Below, one piece after another: positions 7,968 to 17,196 of a stretch of DNA of 64,000 nt. The notes under the pieces are model-generated. The model was not told where the DNA came from. It did no database searches and worked only from the letters and a program-made list of their open reading frames with translations. The position numbers were made by a program, and so were the translations under genes. Within the stretch, counting starts at the first letter, position 1. Each line of letters opens with the position of its first letter. Where the stretch lies: contig SUZS01000005.1 in NCBI GenBank assembly GCA_015059785.1, forward strand, positions 1 through 64,000, read 5' to 3'. Source of the stretch: Rikenellaceae bacterium. Lineage in GTDB: Bacteria; Bacteroidota; Bacteroidia; Bacteroidales; Rikenellaceae.

Positions 7968-10900
7968 AAGAGTTCTTTATCAGGCGACCTATAGCAGCCG
8001 TCTCGCTATCAGTGATAGTGCTATTTCTCGGTATTATCTCTATATTCAACCTCTCAATAGAGCAGTATCCAGACATCACACCGCCCGTTGTAGAGGTCAG
8101 TGCAACATACAGCGGAGCAGATGCTGTGAGGGTCAGTGAGAGTGTGGCAACGCCTATTGCTCAGAGTATTATGGGTGTGAGCGATATGCTCTATATGGAG
8201 GCTATCAGTGGCTCGGACGGAGTGATGAACCTTCAAGCGACCTTTGCCCCTGGTGCAGACCCCGATATGTGTGCTGTGGAGGTTGAAAATAGTGTCTCAA
8301 CAGCTACGGCACTGCTCCCTCAGCAGGTTGTGGAGCAAGGCGTTGTAACGCGAAAGAGTCAGACGGGATTTCTGATGGTCTACGCTGTCTCAAGCGACGG
8401 AAGGTATGACGAGCAGTTTGTCTCAAACTACGCCTACATAAACCTTCAGAATAGGCTGTTAATGGTAGACGGAGTGGGCAAGGTGCAGATTATGGGAGCA
8501 TCGGAGTACGCTATGCGCATTTGGCTCAAGCCCGATGTGCTTCAGTACTACAATCTCTCGGTGGATGATATCTCTCAAGCTATAGCAGTGCAGGCGGCAG
8601 CATATCCCGTAGGTCAGTTTGGTGCTGAGCCAGCCCCTGAGGGTACTCTGTATACCTATACCGTCACCCTGCCAGAGCAGTATAACACCGCAGAGCAGTT
8701 TGAGAGTATAGTTGTCAAGAGCAACGCTGACGGAAGTCAAGTGCTACTGGGTCAAGTGGCAGATGTTGCATTGGGAGGCCAGGCATACGGCACCGCCTCG
8801 CTATTCAACGGTCGTCCAACAGCCGTTATGGTGGTCTATCAAGAGCCTAAGAGCAACGCTGTGGCTGTGGCTCAGAGAGTTAGAGAGCAGATGAGTAGTG
8901 CTGCAGAGCAGTTCCCTGACGGCATTGCCTATACCACTATTGTGGATGCGACAGAGAGTATCAGTGCGGGAATTGAGGAGATTGCCCTGACACTGCTCGC
9001 CTCGCTAATGCTTGTGGTGGCGATAATATACCTCTTTATTCAGGAGTGGAGGGCGACAATAATCCCCGTGGTGGCAATCCCAGTCTCAATAGTGGGTACT
9101 TTCATCGCCTTCCCGCTCTTTGGGCTGACAATAAATGTGGTCTCGCTGTTGGCACTCGTTCTTGCTATCGGATTGGTGGTAGATGACGCGATAGTGGTCG
9201 TAGAGGCTGTGCAGGTGGGTATCGAGAGCGGGCAGAAGCCCTTTGAGGCGACGGTGAGTGCTATGGAGAGGGTCAGTGGAGCGGTTATAGCTACCTCGGT
9301 GGTGCTGTTGGCAGTCTTTGTGCCCGTCAGCTTTACGGGTGGCGTGACAGGCAAGCTGTTTCAGCAGTTTGGTGTGACAATATCGGTGGCGGTATTCTTC
9401 TCAACTATCTGTGCACTAACGCTTACGCCCGCACTATGTGCAGTGTTACTTAAACCACAGCAAAGGCGTGTAAAGGGCTTTTTCGGGGCGTTTAACCGAC
9501 TCTTTGAGCGGGTGGTATCTCGCTATGTCTCGCTTACTGAAAGAGTCGTACAGCGCATTGCAATAACTGTAGCAACGCTTGTAGTGACAGCGGTAGGTAT
9601 CGTGGTACTATGGAGAGTGTTGCCAGAGGGATTTCTGCCCGATGAGGACCAGGGGTATGTTATGGTGACGGTGACAACACCCGCAGCATCATCACTGCAA
9701 ACAACTCAAAGGGCGATGCAGAGTATCGACAGCCTTGTGGCATCACATAGCCAGGTGGAGAGCTCTGCTGTAGTGGCGGGATTTGATATGCTCTCGGGCT
9801 CTGCTGCGACAAATAGCGGTGTGATATTCGTGAGGCTCAAGCCCTACAAAGAGCGCGACCTATCGGCTCAGCAGATAGCTGCTCTGCTGACAGAAGAGCT
9901 ACAGCAGTTTGCTCCTCAAGTTGTGGCATACGCCTTTATTCAACCCGCAATACCTGGGTTGGGTGTGGTCTCGGGAGTGACTTTTGATGTTACGGACCGC
10001 GAGGGCAAGGGTAACGACTACCTTGCTCAAAATCTTGACACTCTGCTCGTTACACTCAACAGCAATCCTCAGATTGAGAGTGCCGTATCGCAGTTTAACA
10101 ACCGCGTGCCTCAGAAGCGCATTGTCGTAGATAGAGCCAAGGCTCTGATGAAGGGCGTAGAGCTTAGCGAGCTATACAATCAGCTCTCAACACTTCTCGG
10201 TGGAGGGTATATAGAGAACTTTACCCGCTTTGGGCGTCTCTATCGCACCTATATCGCTGCTGCGCCAGAGTATCGTCAGAGTGCAGAGTCGCTGAACAGC
10301 TACTTTGTAACTTCAGCCTCAGGAGAGAGCATCCCCCTATCGTCGCTCGTAACGGTAGAGGATGACTACGGAGTAGCCTTTGAGCGTCAGTTTAACCTCT
10401 ATCGTTCGGCTCAGGTGACCGTAACGCCCGCAAAGGGTGTCAGCACTGGTCAAGTGATTGAGAGCATCAAGAGCAGTGCTCAGGATGTTCTGCCAAGTGA
10501 TATGGGTATAGAGTGGAGCGGGACTACAGCCCTTGAGACGAGTGAGGGCGGAGGTGGTAGTGTTTGGGTATACCTTGTGGCAGTGGTCTTTGTATTTCTC
10601 ATTCTCTCAATGCTTTATGAGAGCTACTCGCTGCCAATGGCGATAATTACGGCTGTGCCTCTCGCCCTTCTCGGTGCGCTAATTTTCATCGCCCTTGCTC
10701 GCACACTGAGCAGCCGCTTTGTGGTCGATATATACACCCAAATCTCAATGGTTATGCTCATAGGCCTTGCAGCCAAGAACTCAATACTTGTCGTAGAGTA
10801 CGCCTCAAGGTTACAATCAGAGGGCAAAAGCCTACTTACTGCCACAGTAGAGGCGGCAAGAGTGAGACTGCGCCCAATAGTGATGACAGCAGCGGCATTT

Positions 10901-11062
10901 ATCCTCGGCTCACTGCCTTTGGTCGCCGCAAGCGGAGTATACTCAACTGCCCGCAACATTATGGGAACAGCCCTTGTTGGCGGTATGGTGACAGCAACAA
11001 CAGTAGGCGTGGTGCTCTATCCCGCCCTATATTACCTTGTAAAACGAATAGCAAAGCGATGA
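7964..11062 (+). CDS. RND efflux inner-membrane pump (AcrB/HAE1 type)
   Basis: 1032 residues, the usual length for hydrophobe/amphiphile RND pumps. It starts with the first membrane helix (FFIRRPIAAVSLSVIV), has two large periplasmic loops and twelve predicted membrane segments. The proton-relay pair sits in helix 4 (GLVVDDAIVVVEA, near residues 405-410). Repeats of pattern occur in the second half (GLAAKNSILVVEYA). Export of drugs, dyes or bile-type amphiphiles driven by protons is the family role; the substrate here is not predictable. It overlaps both neighbours by 4 nt. Confidence 0.95.
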   Translation: MKEFFIRRPIAAVSLSVIVLFLGIISIFNLSIEQYPDITPPVVEVSATYSGADAVRVSESVATPIAQSIMGVSDMLYMEAISGSDGVMNLQATFAPGADPDMCAVEVENSVSTATALLPQQVVEQGVVTRKSQTGFLMVYAVSSDGRYDEQFVSNYAYINLQNRLLMVDGVGKVQIMGASEYAMRIWLKPDVLQYYNLSVDDISQAIAVQAAAYPVGQFGAEPAPEGTLYTYTVTLPEQYNTAEQFESIVVKSNADGSQVLLGQVADVALGGQAYGTASLFNGRPTAVMVVYQEPKSNAVAVAQRVREQMSSAAEQFPDGIAYTTIVDATESISAGIEEIALTLLASLMLVVAIIYLFIQEWRATIIPVVAIPVSIVGTFIAFPLFGLTINVVSLLALVLAIGLVVDDAIVVVEAVQVGIESGQKPFEATVSAMERVSGAVIATSVVLLAVFVPVSFTGGVTGKLFQQFGVTISVAVFFSTICALTLTPALCAVLLKPQQRRVKGFFGAFNRLFERVVSRYVSLTERVVQRIAITVATLVVTAVGIVVLWRVLPEGFLPDEDQGYVMVTVTTPAASSLQTTQRAMQSIDSLVASHSQVESSAVVAGFDMLSGSAATNSGVIFVRLKPYKERDLSAQQIAALLTEELQQFAPQVVAYAFIQPAIPGLGVVSGVTFDVTDREGKGNDYLAQNLDTLLVTLNSNPQIESAVSQFNNRVPQKRIVVDRAKALMKGVELSELYNQLSTLLGGGYIENFTRFGRLYRTYIAAAPEYRQSAESLNSYFVTSASGESIPLSSLVTVEDDYGVAFERQFNLYRSAQVTVTPAKGVSTGQVIESIKSSAQDVLPSDMGIEWSGTTALETSEGGGGSVWVYLVAVVFVFLILSMLYESYSLPMAIITAVPLALLGALIFIALARTLSSRFVVDIYTQISMVMLIGLAAKNSILVVEYASRLQSEGKSLLTATVEAARVRLRPIVMTAAAFILGSLPLVAASGVYSTARNIMGTALVGGMVTATTVGVVLYPALYYLVKRIAKR

Positions 11063-12423
11063 AAACACCAGTAGTATATCTTTTAGCATCGGCACTTATG
11101 GTGGCTTGTAACCCCCGATTAACAGCCCCAAAGCTCGATATTCCAAGCCACTATCTCTATCAAACGGGTGGCAGCACCGACAGCCTGAAGAGCAATAATC
11201 AGTGGTGGACTGAGTTTGGAGATACGACACTCAACCGCCTTATTACCACAGCGTTAGCCTCAAATAATGATATCAAAACGGCAGCCTCAAAGGTCCTTGC
11301 TGCGCAGCAGTCCGTGGCCCTTAGTCGCTCAAGCTACCTCCCCTCGTTTGACTTTGGGCGTGAGGTAGGAGTATCGGGCAGTGGCAGCACTGTGACCCAG
11401 TACTACGCCATAGAGCCTACGGTAAGCTGGGAAGTGCCCCTCTTTGGCTCGCTCAGCGCAACAACAGCCAAGGCAAAGGCTGAGGTGGAGTATCAGCAGT
11501 GGCAGTATCAGGGTGTGAGAATGGCCGTTGCAGCTCAAGTGGCGACGACATACTACACCATAAAGCAGTATCAGCGTGACCTTATCGTGGCGCGTCAGAG
11601 TGCGATGCTTAGGCAGCAGACAGCAGGGCTTGTAGACTCGCTCTTTGCTCGCGGAATGGCTACGGGGATGCACCGACAGCAGGCTCTGTCGCTACTCTAC
11701 ACCGCCCAGTCGGATATACCCCTCTATGAGCGTCAAATAAGGCAGAGTATAGCTACCCTTGCGACACTTACGGGTAGCACAGTGATAGATACTGTTGCCT
11801 ACAAAACACTTGATATAAACGCGCTAAGCGACTCTCTGTCAATAGATATCCCCGTAGGTGTTCCCTCAGACTTGCTCTACCGCAGAAGTGATATTGCAGC
11901 GGCATACTCTCAGCTAATCTCAGCAGCAGCAACAGCTCGCCTTAGTCGCATAGCTCGCCTGCCTACCCTATCGCTCACTGCTGAGGGTGGCGTGGTGACA
12001 GATGAGCTGAAAAACCTACTCAAGGGTAAATCCTTAAGTTGGAGTGCGCTGCTTGGTTTCGCGCAGCCGATATATCGCTTTGGAGCTCTCAAGGCGGCTG
12101 AACGGGCAGCTGTGGAGCAGTACAATCAATCGCTTTTTGCCCTCTATCAGAGCTTTATAGTGGCTCTTACGGAGGTGGAGAGCGCACTGGTAGATATTCA
12201 GACACTGCGAGTGCAGACAGAGCGTTACAAGGCTCTTGTTGAGTCAAATCAGAGGATTGCAACCCTCTCAATGGCCCTATATCGCAACGGACTAAGCTCC
12301 TACCTCGATGTGATAGATGCCTCGCGAACGCTATATGAGAGTCAGATGCAGTACTCAAACATCGTCGCCAATATGCACATAGCCTACATCAAGCTCTATA
12401 AGGCTTTAGGTGGAGCGGTCTAA
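11059..12423 (+). CDS. RND efflux outer-membrane channel (TolC/NodT family lipoprotein)
   Basis: 454 residues. Lipobox LMVACN (Cys17). Two repeated OEP halves are visible, each with long Ala/Gln/Ser helices (for example LAAQQSVALSRSSYLPS near residue 80 and EAESALVDIQ-like helix near 375), and the NodT-type LLYRRSDIAAA motif in the middle. The product forms the trimeric exit duct of the pump encoded just upstream. Its stop codon ends at 12423 and directly touches the stop of the convergent phosphoesterase gene, with no terminator visible. Confidence 0.93.
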   Translation: MKTPVVYLLASALMVACNPRLTAPKLDIPSHYLYQTGGSTDSLKSNNQWWTEFGDTTLNRLITTALASNNDIKTAASKVLAAQQSVALSRSSYLPSFDFGREVGVSGSGSTVTQYYAIEPTVSWEVPLFGSLSATTAKAKAEVEYQQWQYQGVRMAVAAQVATTYYTIKQYQRDLIVARQSAMLRQQTAGLVDSLFARGMATGMHRQQALSLLYTAQSDIPLYERQIRQSIATLATLTGSTVIDTVAYKTLDINALSDSLSIDIPVGVPSDLLYRRSDIAAAYSQLISAAATARLSRIARLPTLSLTAEGGVVTDELKNLLKGKSLSWSALLGFAQPIYRFGALKAAERAAVEQYNQSLFALYQSFIVALTEVESALVDIQTLRVQTERYKALVESNQRIATLSMALYRNGLSSYLDVIDASRTLYESQMQYSNIVANMHIAYIKLYKALGGAV

Positions 12424-14856
12424 CTATCTGTTCATCAGCGTATAGTCGTAGTCGGCAGTAATCTCGGTTTGTGAGTATGTTCTGCCAAAGCGGTCGGTAG
12501 CCTCGACGCGAACAGTGGCGTTCTTGTTCTTCAGAGTGTACTTATAGAGGTGGAAACAGCTCGTAAAGTAGTTGCTGCGGCTGCGGTTTTTAACACCCAC
12601 AAGGTAGCCGATAGACCACCAATCTTGACTCGATGCGGTGGAAGGCTTTGTAGGATTGTCAATGCCCGTACCCTCAGCTGGGGTCTCCTTCTTGTACGGA
12701 ATTTTAGCCATAGTGCCACTATAGACCCCATCCTCGTAGACCTTTATGGTCCATCTGTCGTCAGCATTAAAGACATTGGCAAGCAGTACATTATCGCCGT
12801 GCTGCTGAGCAAAGTACTCATACTTGCCACCCGACAGATGATTACCTCGGTAGAGGCGTATCTGGTAGTCGCGGTCGTTCATACCCGCATTGACACCCTG
12901 GTAGTACCAGTTGGTAATCTTGTTGCCCTCAATATCGTAGACACCATAGCCATTTGGAGTGCCGTCGCCATTGGTATTTGCGTGCCACCAAGCACCGCAC
13001 ACAGCTCCGTGAACATGCTCATAGACGCCACTTGACAGCGTAGGCTCGTTGCGAGTGTAGTGGGTATGGCCCGCCATAATATGGGCCTCATCGTATGCGG
13101 CAAGAAGGGCGATAACCTTCTGCACATTTTTCTTCGTTGAGTTCACCAACGGGATATGCACACAGAGGATAACGAGCTTATCCTTAGGCACATAGCTAAG
13201 GTCCTGACGCAGCCACTCATACTGCTCGTCGCTAAAACCAAGGGAGTAGTCGCCTCCCTTGCTGTTGCTGTTCCACAGCATATCGCGCATACAGACAATA
13301 TGTGCATCGCTACGGTTCCACGAGTGGTTTATCGGTCCGAAGGTATCCTCAAAGAGTCGCTGAGCCTTTATATTATAGGTAGAGGAGCTCTCATCCGCCT
13401 CAATAGGTGACGAAGGGTTGAAGTAGAGGTAGTCGTGGTTGCCCATAGTCTGATAGATAGGTATGCCCGTCTTTGAGGCTGACATATGGTCGCGCATATA
13501 TGGCATCTGCGGTGTTGTGTCGCTGCTATCGCCAGAGCTTACAATATCGCCCAGCGTAACGCCATAGCAAGGCCAACTCTTACTCTGTGCGTGAGCCTTG
13601 ATGTGCGGCACAGACTCCTGCTGAAAACGGGTACGGCCCGAGGAGTTGCTGCACTGAGGGTCGGCAAGGCAGAAGAGCGAGAAGATATCCTCCTTGCGGC
13701 TCTTGGTCAGTGTGAAGTCGTAGACAAAGCGATTTGGGTCGTACTTGATGTAGAACTGCGGTTGCCCCTTGTCACCCAGAACAGTGGCGCAATCGGCTGG
13801 TAATGAGTAGTATATGTACCACGCATCGGTGTGCGGAGTGAGTGTGTAACAGCCCTTGCTGTCGGTCTGAACAACCGAAAATCCGTCAGAGATGCTCACA
13901 CCCGCCGCTGGCGTGCCGTCGTGGTACTTGACCGTTCCCTTTGCTATGCTGCCAGGCTCATACTTCTCCTCCTCCTTAGGCATCTCGCTATTGCTCCAGT
14001 ACTGCCCCACCTTGAGGTTGTCGCGGCTCTCAACCCTCTCAAAATCGGTCTCAGAGAGTGTCAGAGTGTAGACCTCGCCCACCGTAAGGTCCTCAGAAAT
14101 TGATGTGCAGAAGGTGTACTGCGCCTTGTCGGTATCAACATCCACTGTCAGGCGGTCCGCCGTAGCCTTGAACTCGGTCGGCACAATAGCTACCCAACCA
14201 TCCCTTGTCGCACCCTTGGCAGGGACAGCGTATGTGAGCTTGACGCTCTTTGATGTAGCGTCTGTAAAGCCCTCAGCAAGGGTATATGTCGCCTTGCCCA
14301 CAAGTGGGTTTATGGCTGATGTAAGTGTCACAGACTCAATGGTATAGAGCTCAGTGAGGGTAATGTCAAACTTCACCGCTGAGGCTACCCCCTGCATCGT
14401 AAAAGTGCCACTGTCAAGCCTCTGACCCACCATAGGTGTTTTGGCACCGATGTTGGCATCTTTTGCTGCTGCAAAGCTCTGCGAGGTAGGTAAATCAAAG
14501 GTTAAGGTGCTGCCGCTAATAGTCACACCCTCAGAGGGATATATGGCGTAAATATACTCGCTATCGCTCTTGAGATTTCCGCTAAAGCGTGCATTGCTAC
14601 TCCCTGCGCCAGAGCTCAGCGTGTAGTCGCTCCGCTGCTCAAGGTCCGTAAGGGTAATCTTATCGCCCTTGCTCCAAAAAATCTGCAAAGTGTTGCTCGC
14701 AACGGCTGCCGCACGGCTGTAGTTATTGTCAATCTTGACTTCAACATCCTGCAAATCAGCCTCTTGCTCACTATCGGGAGTTGTTGGCTCAATGGTCTCA
14801 GGCTCTGAACAAGCAGACAGAAATAGAAAAACAAAAAATATAAAAAGTTTTGTCAT
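12424..14856 (-). CDS. Calcineurin-like metallophosphoesterase lipoprotein with fimbrillin-like N domain
   Basis: 810 residues from the ATG at 14856, chosen because it begins a perfect lipoprotein signal (MTKLFIFFVFLFLSACSEP, Cys16) and lies just behind a TAACTTTG promoter box; an open frame continues to 15135 but would run across fabD. Order of parts: acidic linker, fimbrillin-like beta domain (about 30-270), a carboxypeptidase-regulatory-like domain (KGTVKYHDGTPAAGVSI), a catalytic metallophosphatase (LADPQC, GDIVSSGD, MGNHDY, VHIPLV, GHTHY), and a C-terminal beta domain. All metal-binding motifs are present. The enzyme should act at the cell surface or in the periplasm; the substrate is unknown. 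Confidence 0.85.
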   Translation of the reverse strand: MTKLFIFFVFLFLSACSEPETIEPTTPDSEQEADLQDVEVKIDNNYSRAAAVASNTLQIFWSKGDKITLTDLEQRSDYTLSSGAGSSNARFSGNLKSDSEYIYAIYPSEGVTISGSTLTFDLPTSQSFAAAKDANIGAKTPMVGQRLDSGTFTMQGVASAVKFDITLTELYTIESVTLTSAINPLVGKATYTLAEGFTDATSKSVKLTYAVPAKGATRDGWVAIVPTEFKATADRLTVDVDTDKAQYTFCTSISEDLTVGEVYTLTLSETDFERVESRDNLKVGQYWSNSEMPKEEEKYEPGSIAKGTVKYHDGTPAAGVSISDGFSVVQTDSKGCYTLTPHTDAWYIYYSLPADCATVLGDKGQPQFYIKYDPNRFVYDFTLTKSRKEDIFSLFCLADPQCSNSSGRTRFQQESVPHIKAHAQSKSWPCYGVTLGDIVSSGDSSDTTPQMPYMRDHMSASKTGIPIYQTMGNHDYLYFNPSSPIEADESSSTYNIKAQRLFEDTFGPINHSWNRSDAHIVCMRDMLWNSNSKGGDYSLGFSDEQYEWLRQDLSYVPKDKLVILCVHIPLVNSTKKNVQKVIALLAAYDEAHIMAGHTHYTRNEPTLSSGVYEHVHGAVCGAWWHANTNGDGTPNGYGVYDIEGNKITNWYYQGVNAGMNDRDYQIRLYRGNHLSGGKYEYFAQQHGDNVLLANVFNADDRWTIKVYEDGVYSGTMAKIPYKKETPAEGTGIDNPTKPSTASSQDWWSIGYLVGVKNRSRSNYFTSCFHLYKYTLKNKNATVRVEATDRFGRTYSQTEITADYDYTLMNR

Positions 14857-14880
14857 AGGTAGATAGTTAGGTTTATGTGA

Positions 14881-14888
14881 CAAAGTTA
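14881..14888 (-). promoter_or_regulatory. Predicted -7 box for the phosphoesterase gene
   Basis: TAACTTTG on the minus strand, 24 bases before the ATG at 14856. It supports this start over the longer upstream frame. Confidence 0.6.
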
Positions 14889-14900
14889 GGAAAATTTTGC

Positions 14901-14908
14901 TAAATTTG
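14901..14908 (+). promoter_or_regulatory. Predicted -7 box for fabD
   Basis: TAAATTTG, 26 bases before the fabD ATG, divergent from the box at 14881-14888. Confidence 0.55.
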
Positions 14909-14934
14909 CACTCAAATCGTAAATAAAAATAGGT

Positions 14935-15813
14935 ATGAAGGCATTTGTTTTCCCTGGACAAGGGGCTCAAAGAGTGGGAATGGGTAAGGATTTGTACGAT
15001 ACATCCGAGGTAGCAAGAGCGATGTTTGAGCGTGCAAATGAGATTTTGGGATTTAGAATTACCGACATAATGTTCGCGGGGACTGATGAGCAGCTGCGCC
15101 AAACGGCAGTCACTCAGCCCGCAGTCTTTCTCCACTCGGTGGTCTTGGCATCGGTGTTAGGCGTTGAGCCTGAGGCTGTTGCGGGTCACTCGCTCGGTGA
15201 GTTCTCGGCACTTGTCGTCTCGGGTGCTGTGAGCTTTGATGCGGGACTAAAGTTAGTCGCTGCTCGCGCAAAGGCTATGCAGGCGGCTACAGAGGCTACA
15301 GAGGGCACTATGGCAGCCGTTATCGGATTGGATGAGAAGAGAATAGAGAGCATCTGCAACGCTACTGAGGGCGTTGTCGTGGCAGCGAACTATAACTCTG
15401 AGGGTCAGACAGTTATCTCAGGTAGTGTGGAGGCTGTGGCAGCTGCAAGTGAGGCTCTGAAATCTGCGGGAGCAAGGCGTTGTCTACCCCTTGCCGTTGG
15501 CGGTGCGTTCCACTCGCCACTGATGCAGTCGGCCCGTGAGGCACTGAGCAGAGCAATAGAGCAGACGGAGTTTACTACCCCGCGCTGCTCTATCTATCAA
15601 AATGTTGATGCTCAGCCACATACGGAGCCCGAAACTATCAAAAACAACCTCATCAGTCAGATGACCTCGCCCGTTCTGTGGCGTCAGACGGTGGTGGGTA
15701 TGGTCTCAAATGGCGTGACAGAGTTTACAGAGCTCGGTACGGGAACGGTCCTGCAAGGACTTATCCGCAAGATTGCCCCTCAGGTAGAGGTTACAAGCAT
15801 CAGCTCTCTTTAG
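14935..15813 (+). CDS. fabD: Malonyl-CoA:ACP transacylase FabD
   Basis: 292 residues, normal for FabD. The N terminus is FVFPGQGAQRVGMGKDLY; the catalytic serine is in GHSLGEFSAL (near residue 88-97); the conserved His is in GGAFHSPLM near residue 200; the Gln/oxyanion region QPAVFLHSV is present. It moves malonyl groups from CoA to acyl-carrier protein to feed fatty-acid elongation in the cytoplasm. It is a single gene with its own promoter; its stop is followed after 2 nt by the left terminal repeat of the helicase/primase element. Confidence 0.96.
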   Translation: MKAFVFPGQGAQRVGMGKDLYDTSEVARAMFERANEILGFRITDIMFAGTDEQLRQTAVTQPAVFLHSVVLASVLGVEPEAVAGHSLGEFSALVVSGAVSFDAGLKLVAARAKAMQAATEATEGTMAAVIGLDEKRIESICNATEGVVVAANYNSEGQTVISGSVEAVAAASEALKSAGARRCLPLAVGGAFHSPLMQSAREALSRAIEQTEFTTPRCSIYQNVDAQPHTEPETIKNNLISQMTSPVLWRQTVVGMVSNGVTEFTELGTGTVLQGLIRKIAPQVEVTSISSL

Positions 15814-15815
15814 CA

Positions 15816-15868
15816 GAGTGACCGACCGACCAAAGTATAGGGGTTTCGTCGGTCGGTCACCCCCCCCT
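15816..15868. repeat. Left terminal inverted repeat (copy 1)
   Basis: Arms GTGACCGACCGAC and GTCGGTCGGTCAC around a 17-base centre (CAAAGTATAGGGGTTTC), then eight C. It begins 2 nt after the fabD stop, so it could also serve as fabD's transcription end. Its partner in reverse orientation is 18293-18345. Confidence 0.85.
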
Positions 15869-15878
15869 GCCGAGGCTA

Positions 15879-16901
15879 TCAGAATGGACACTCATCCTCA
15901 GGAGGTATCTGCCAGCTGTGGATACGATTATTTAGGGTCGTGCGAGGTATTCCCAACTGCTTGGCAATCTGACTCTTGCTCACTCCCGCCTCAAGCAATT
16001 CTTGAACTTGTAACATCTGAGCCTTAAGGGCCTCATCATCATCGGTCTGCTCTCTGAGGGCGTTAAATGGCACGCGGTTGCCCGTTGGTCGGTAGTTCAA
16101 GCAGTCGGTAAAGAGGAGCTCAAAACTGCTATTTTTGAAGGTCGGAGGTAGGTAGTTGCCCTTCACGATGCAGAGGTGGCGAAGGTGTTCGCACCCTGGG
16201 CGAGGGTCTCGGCGCAGCTCAATCATCAGTCGCATCTTAGCCTCAAAGCCTTGACTACCAATAGCATTGTGCTTGCTCGGTGTAAGGCTCTCGGTGCGCT
16301 TACCCGTGTGGTGGAGGAAGAGAACAAGGCAGTTGTGCTTCTGCGCCAAGGAGTGGTAGAGTTGCAGAAATCCTCGCACCTGATTGTTCTCATTCAGACC
16401 GCCCGTGTAGATGTCAGCAAAGGCATCCACGACCACAAGGTCGGCAGGTTTATCAGTAAGCATACGGTCAAGGCGAGAGACGAGATTTTCTGTGTCAAAG
16501 ACAAAACGAAGTCCCTCATACGCCTCCGTAGGTAGCTGAAGCTCAGTGTTTTGACGCTTCAGTAGTGAGGCGATGCTGTTCTGGTCGTCCTCCGTTGAGA
16601 CATATATCGCACTGCGGTGCAGAGCTCTGAGTCGGAAGTTCAGATATAGCTCCTGACCCGTCGCCACAGCCATTGCAAGACCCCTCAGAAGGGTACTCTT
16701 GCCGCTGTCACTGCTGCCAACGAGCGCAGCCACACCAGTGCGTGGAAAAATAGGGTCAAGGAGGCAGTCAATCTGCTCTGCACCTCGGTTGAGTAACCTT
16801 AGTGCCGATACCTCTCCATAGGGCGAAATGCCCTCAAAATTCTCAAGAATAGCAGCCTGCTCAGCTGCAATCTCAGCTTGGATTTCTGATAAAGTTTTCA
16901 T
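15879..16901 (-). CDS. RepA/AAA_25-like helicase ATPase with C-terminal HTH
   Basis: 340 residues. A RecA-fold ATPase: Walker A GSSDSGKST (about 62-70), a TEDD motif (about 103-106), Walker B DLVVVDAFADIY (about 154-165), and a sensor strand LVLFLHHTGKR (about 192-202). The C terminus carries a helix-turn-helix (GVSKSQIAKQLGIPRTTLNNRI, read as two short halves). RepA-like hexameric helicases of this type occur with primases on plasmids and integrative elements of Bacteroidota. It lies between palindrome copies 1 and 2 and is on the strand opposite to fabD. The HTH suggests origin or operator binding. Family is fairly sure; role in this element is inferred. Confidence 0.8.
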   Translation of the reverse strand: MKTLSEIQAEIAAEQAAILENFEGISPYGEVSALRLLNRGAEQIDCLLDPIFPRTGVAALVGSSDSGKSTLLRGLAMAVATGQELYLNFRLRALHRSAIYVSTEDDQNSIASLLKRQNTELQLPTEAYEGLRFVFDTENLVSRLDRMLTDKPADLVVVDAFADIYTGGLNENNQVRGFLQLYHSLAQKHNCLVLFLHHTGKRTESLTPSKHNAIGSQGFEAKMRLMIELRRDPRPGCEHLRHLCIVKGNYLPPTFKNSSFELLFTDCLNYRPTGNRVPFNALREQTDDDEALKAQMLQVQELLEAGVSKSQIAKQLGIPRTTLNNRIHSWQIPPEDECPF

Positions 16902-17032
16902 AGAATTGATTTTTGTTATTTATTGAATAGTAGTGTGTTGTTGTTCAGCCATTGGCTCGCCTTTGGCGACCCTTCACCGCTACGCCTCGGCAAAGCCTGC
17001 AAGCAGTCTCTGCTCTCGGCTTAATCGCGGCG

Positions 17033-17196
17033 TTGGCTATTAGCTATTCTGAGAAGAGTCGAGAGGGTGACCGACCGACCAATCCCTATACTTTCGTCGG
17101 TCGGTCACTCCTTGACAGAGAGTATAGGGAGATTAGGGAGATTAATGAATTTAAGGAAAATCACTAACTTCCCTAAATTCCTTAACTTCTCTGTTC
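17033..17196 (+). repeat. Long composite repeat (copy 2)
   Basis: Starts TTGGCTATTAGC, contains the GTGACCGACCGAC palindrome (17068-17109) with a different 16-base centre, CAATCCCTATACTTTC, and continues into an A/T-rich imperfect hairpin (AGGGAGATTAGGGAG ... CCTAAATTCC). A nearly identical copy in reverse orientation is at 23392-23554. It sits in the 280-bp gap upstream of the helicase-like gene and touches the 3' end of the primase-like gene. The rest of that gap shows no gene. Confidence 0.85.

Noticed and set aside
14857..15135. N-terminal extension of the phosphoesterase frame up to 15135
   Set aside because: It would cross the promoter region and run antisense over the start of fabD, and it places the clear lipoprotein signal in the middle of the protein.
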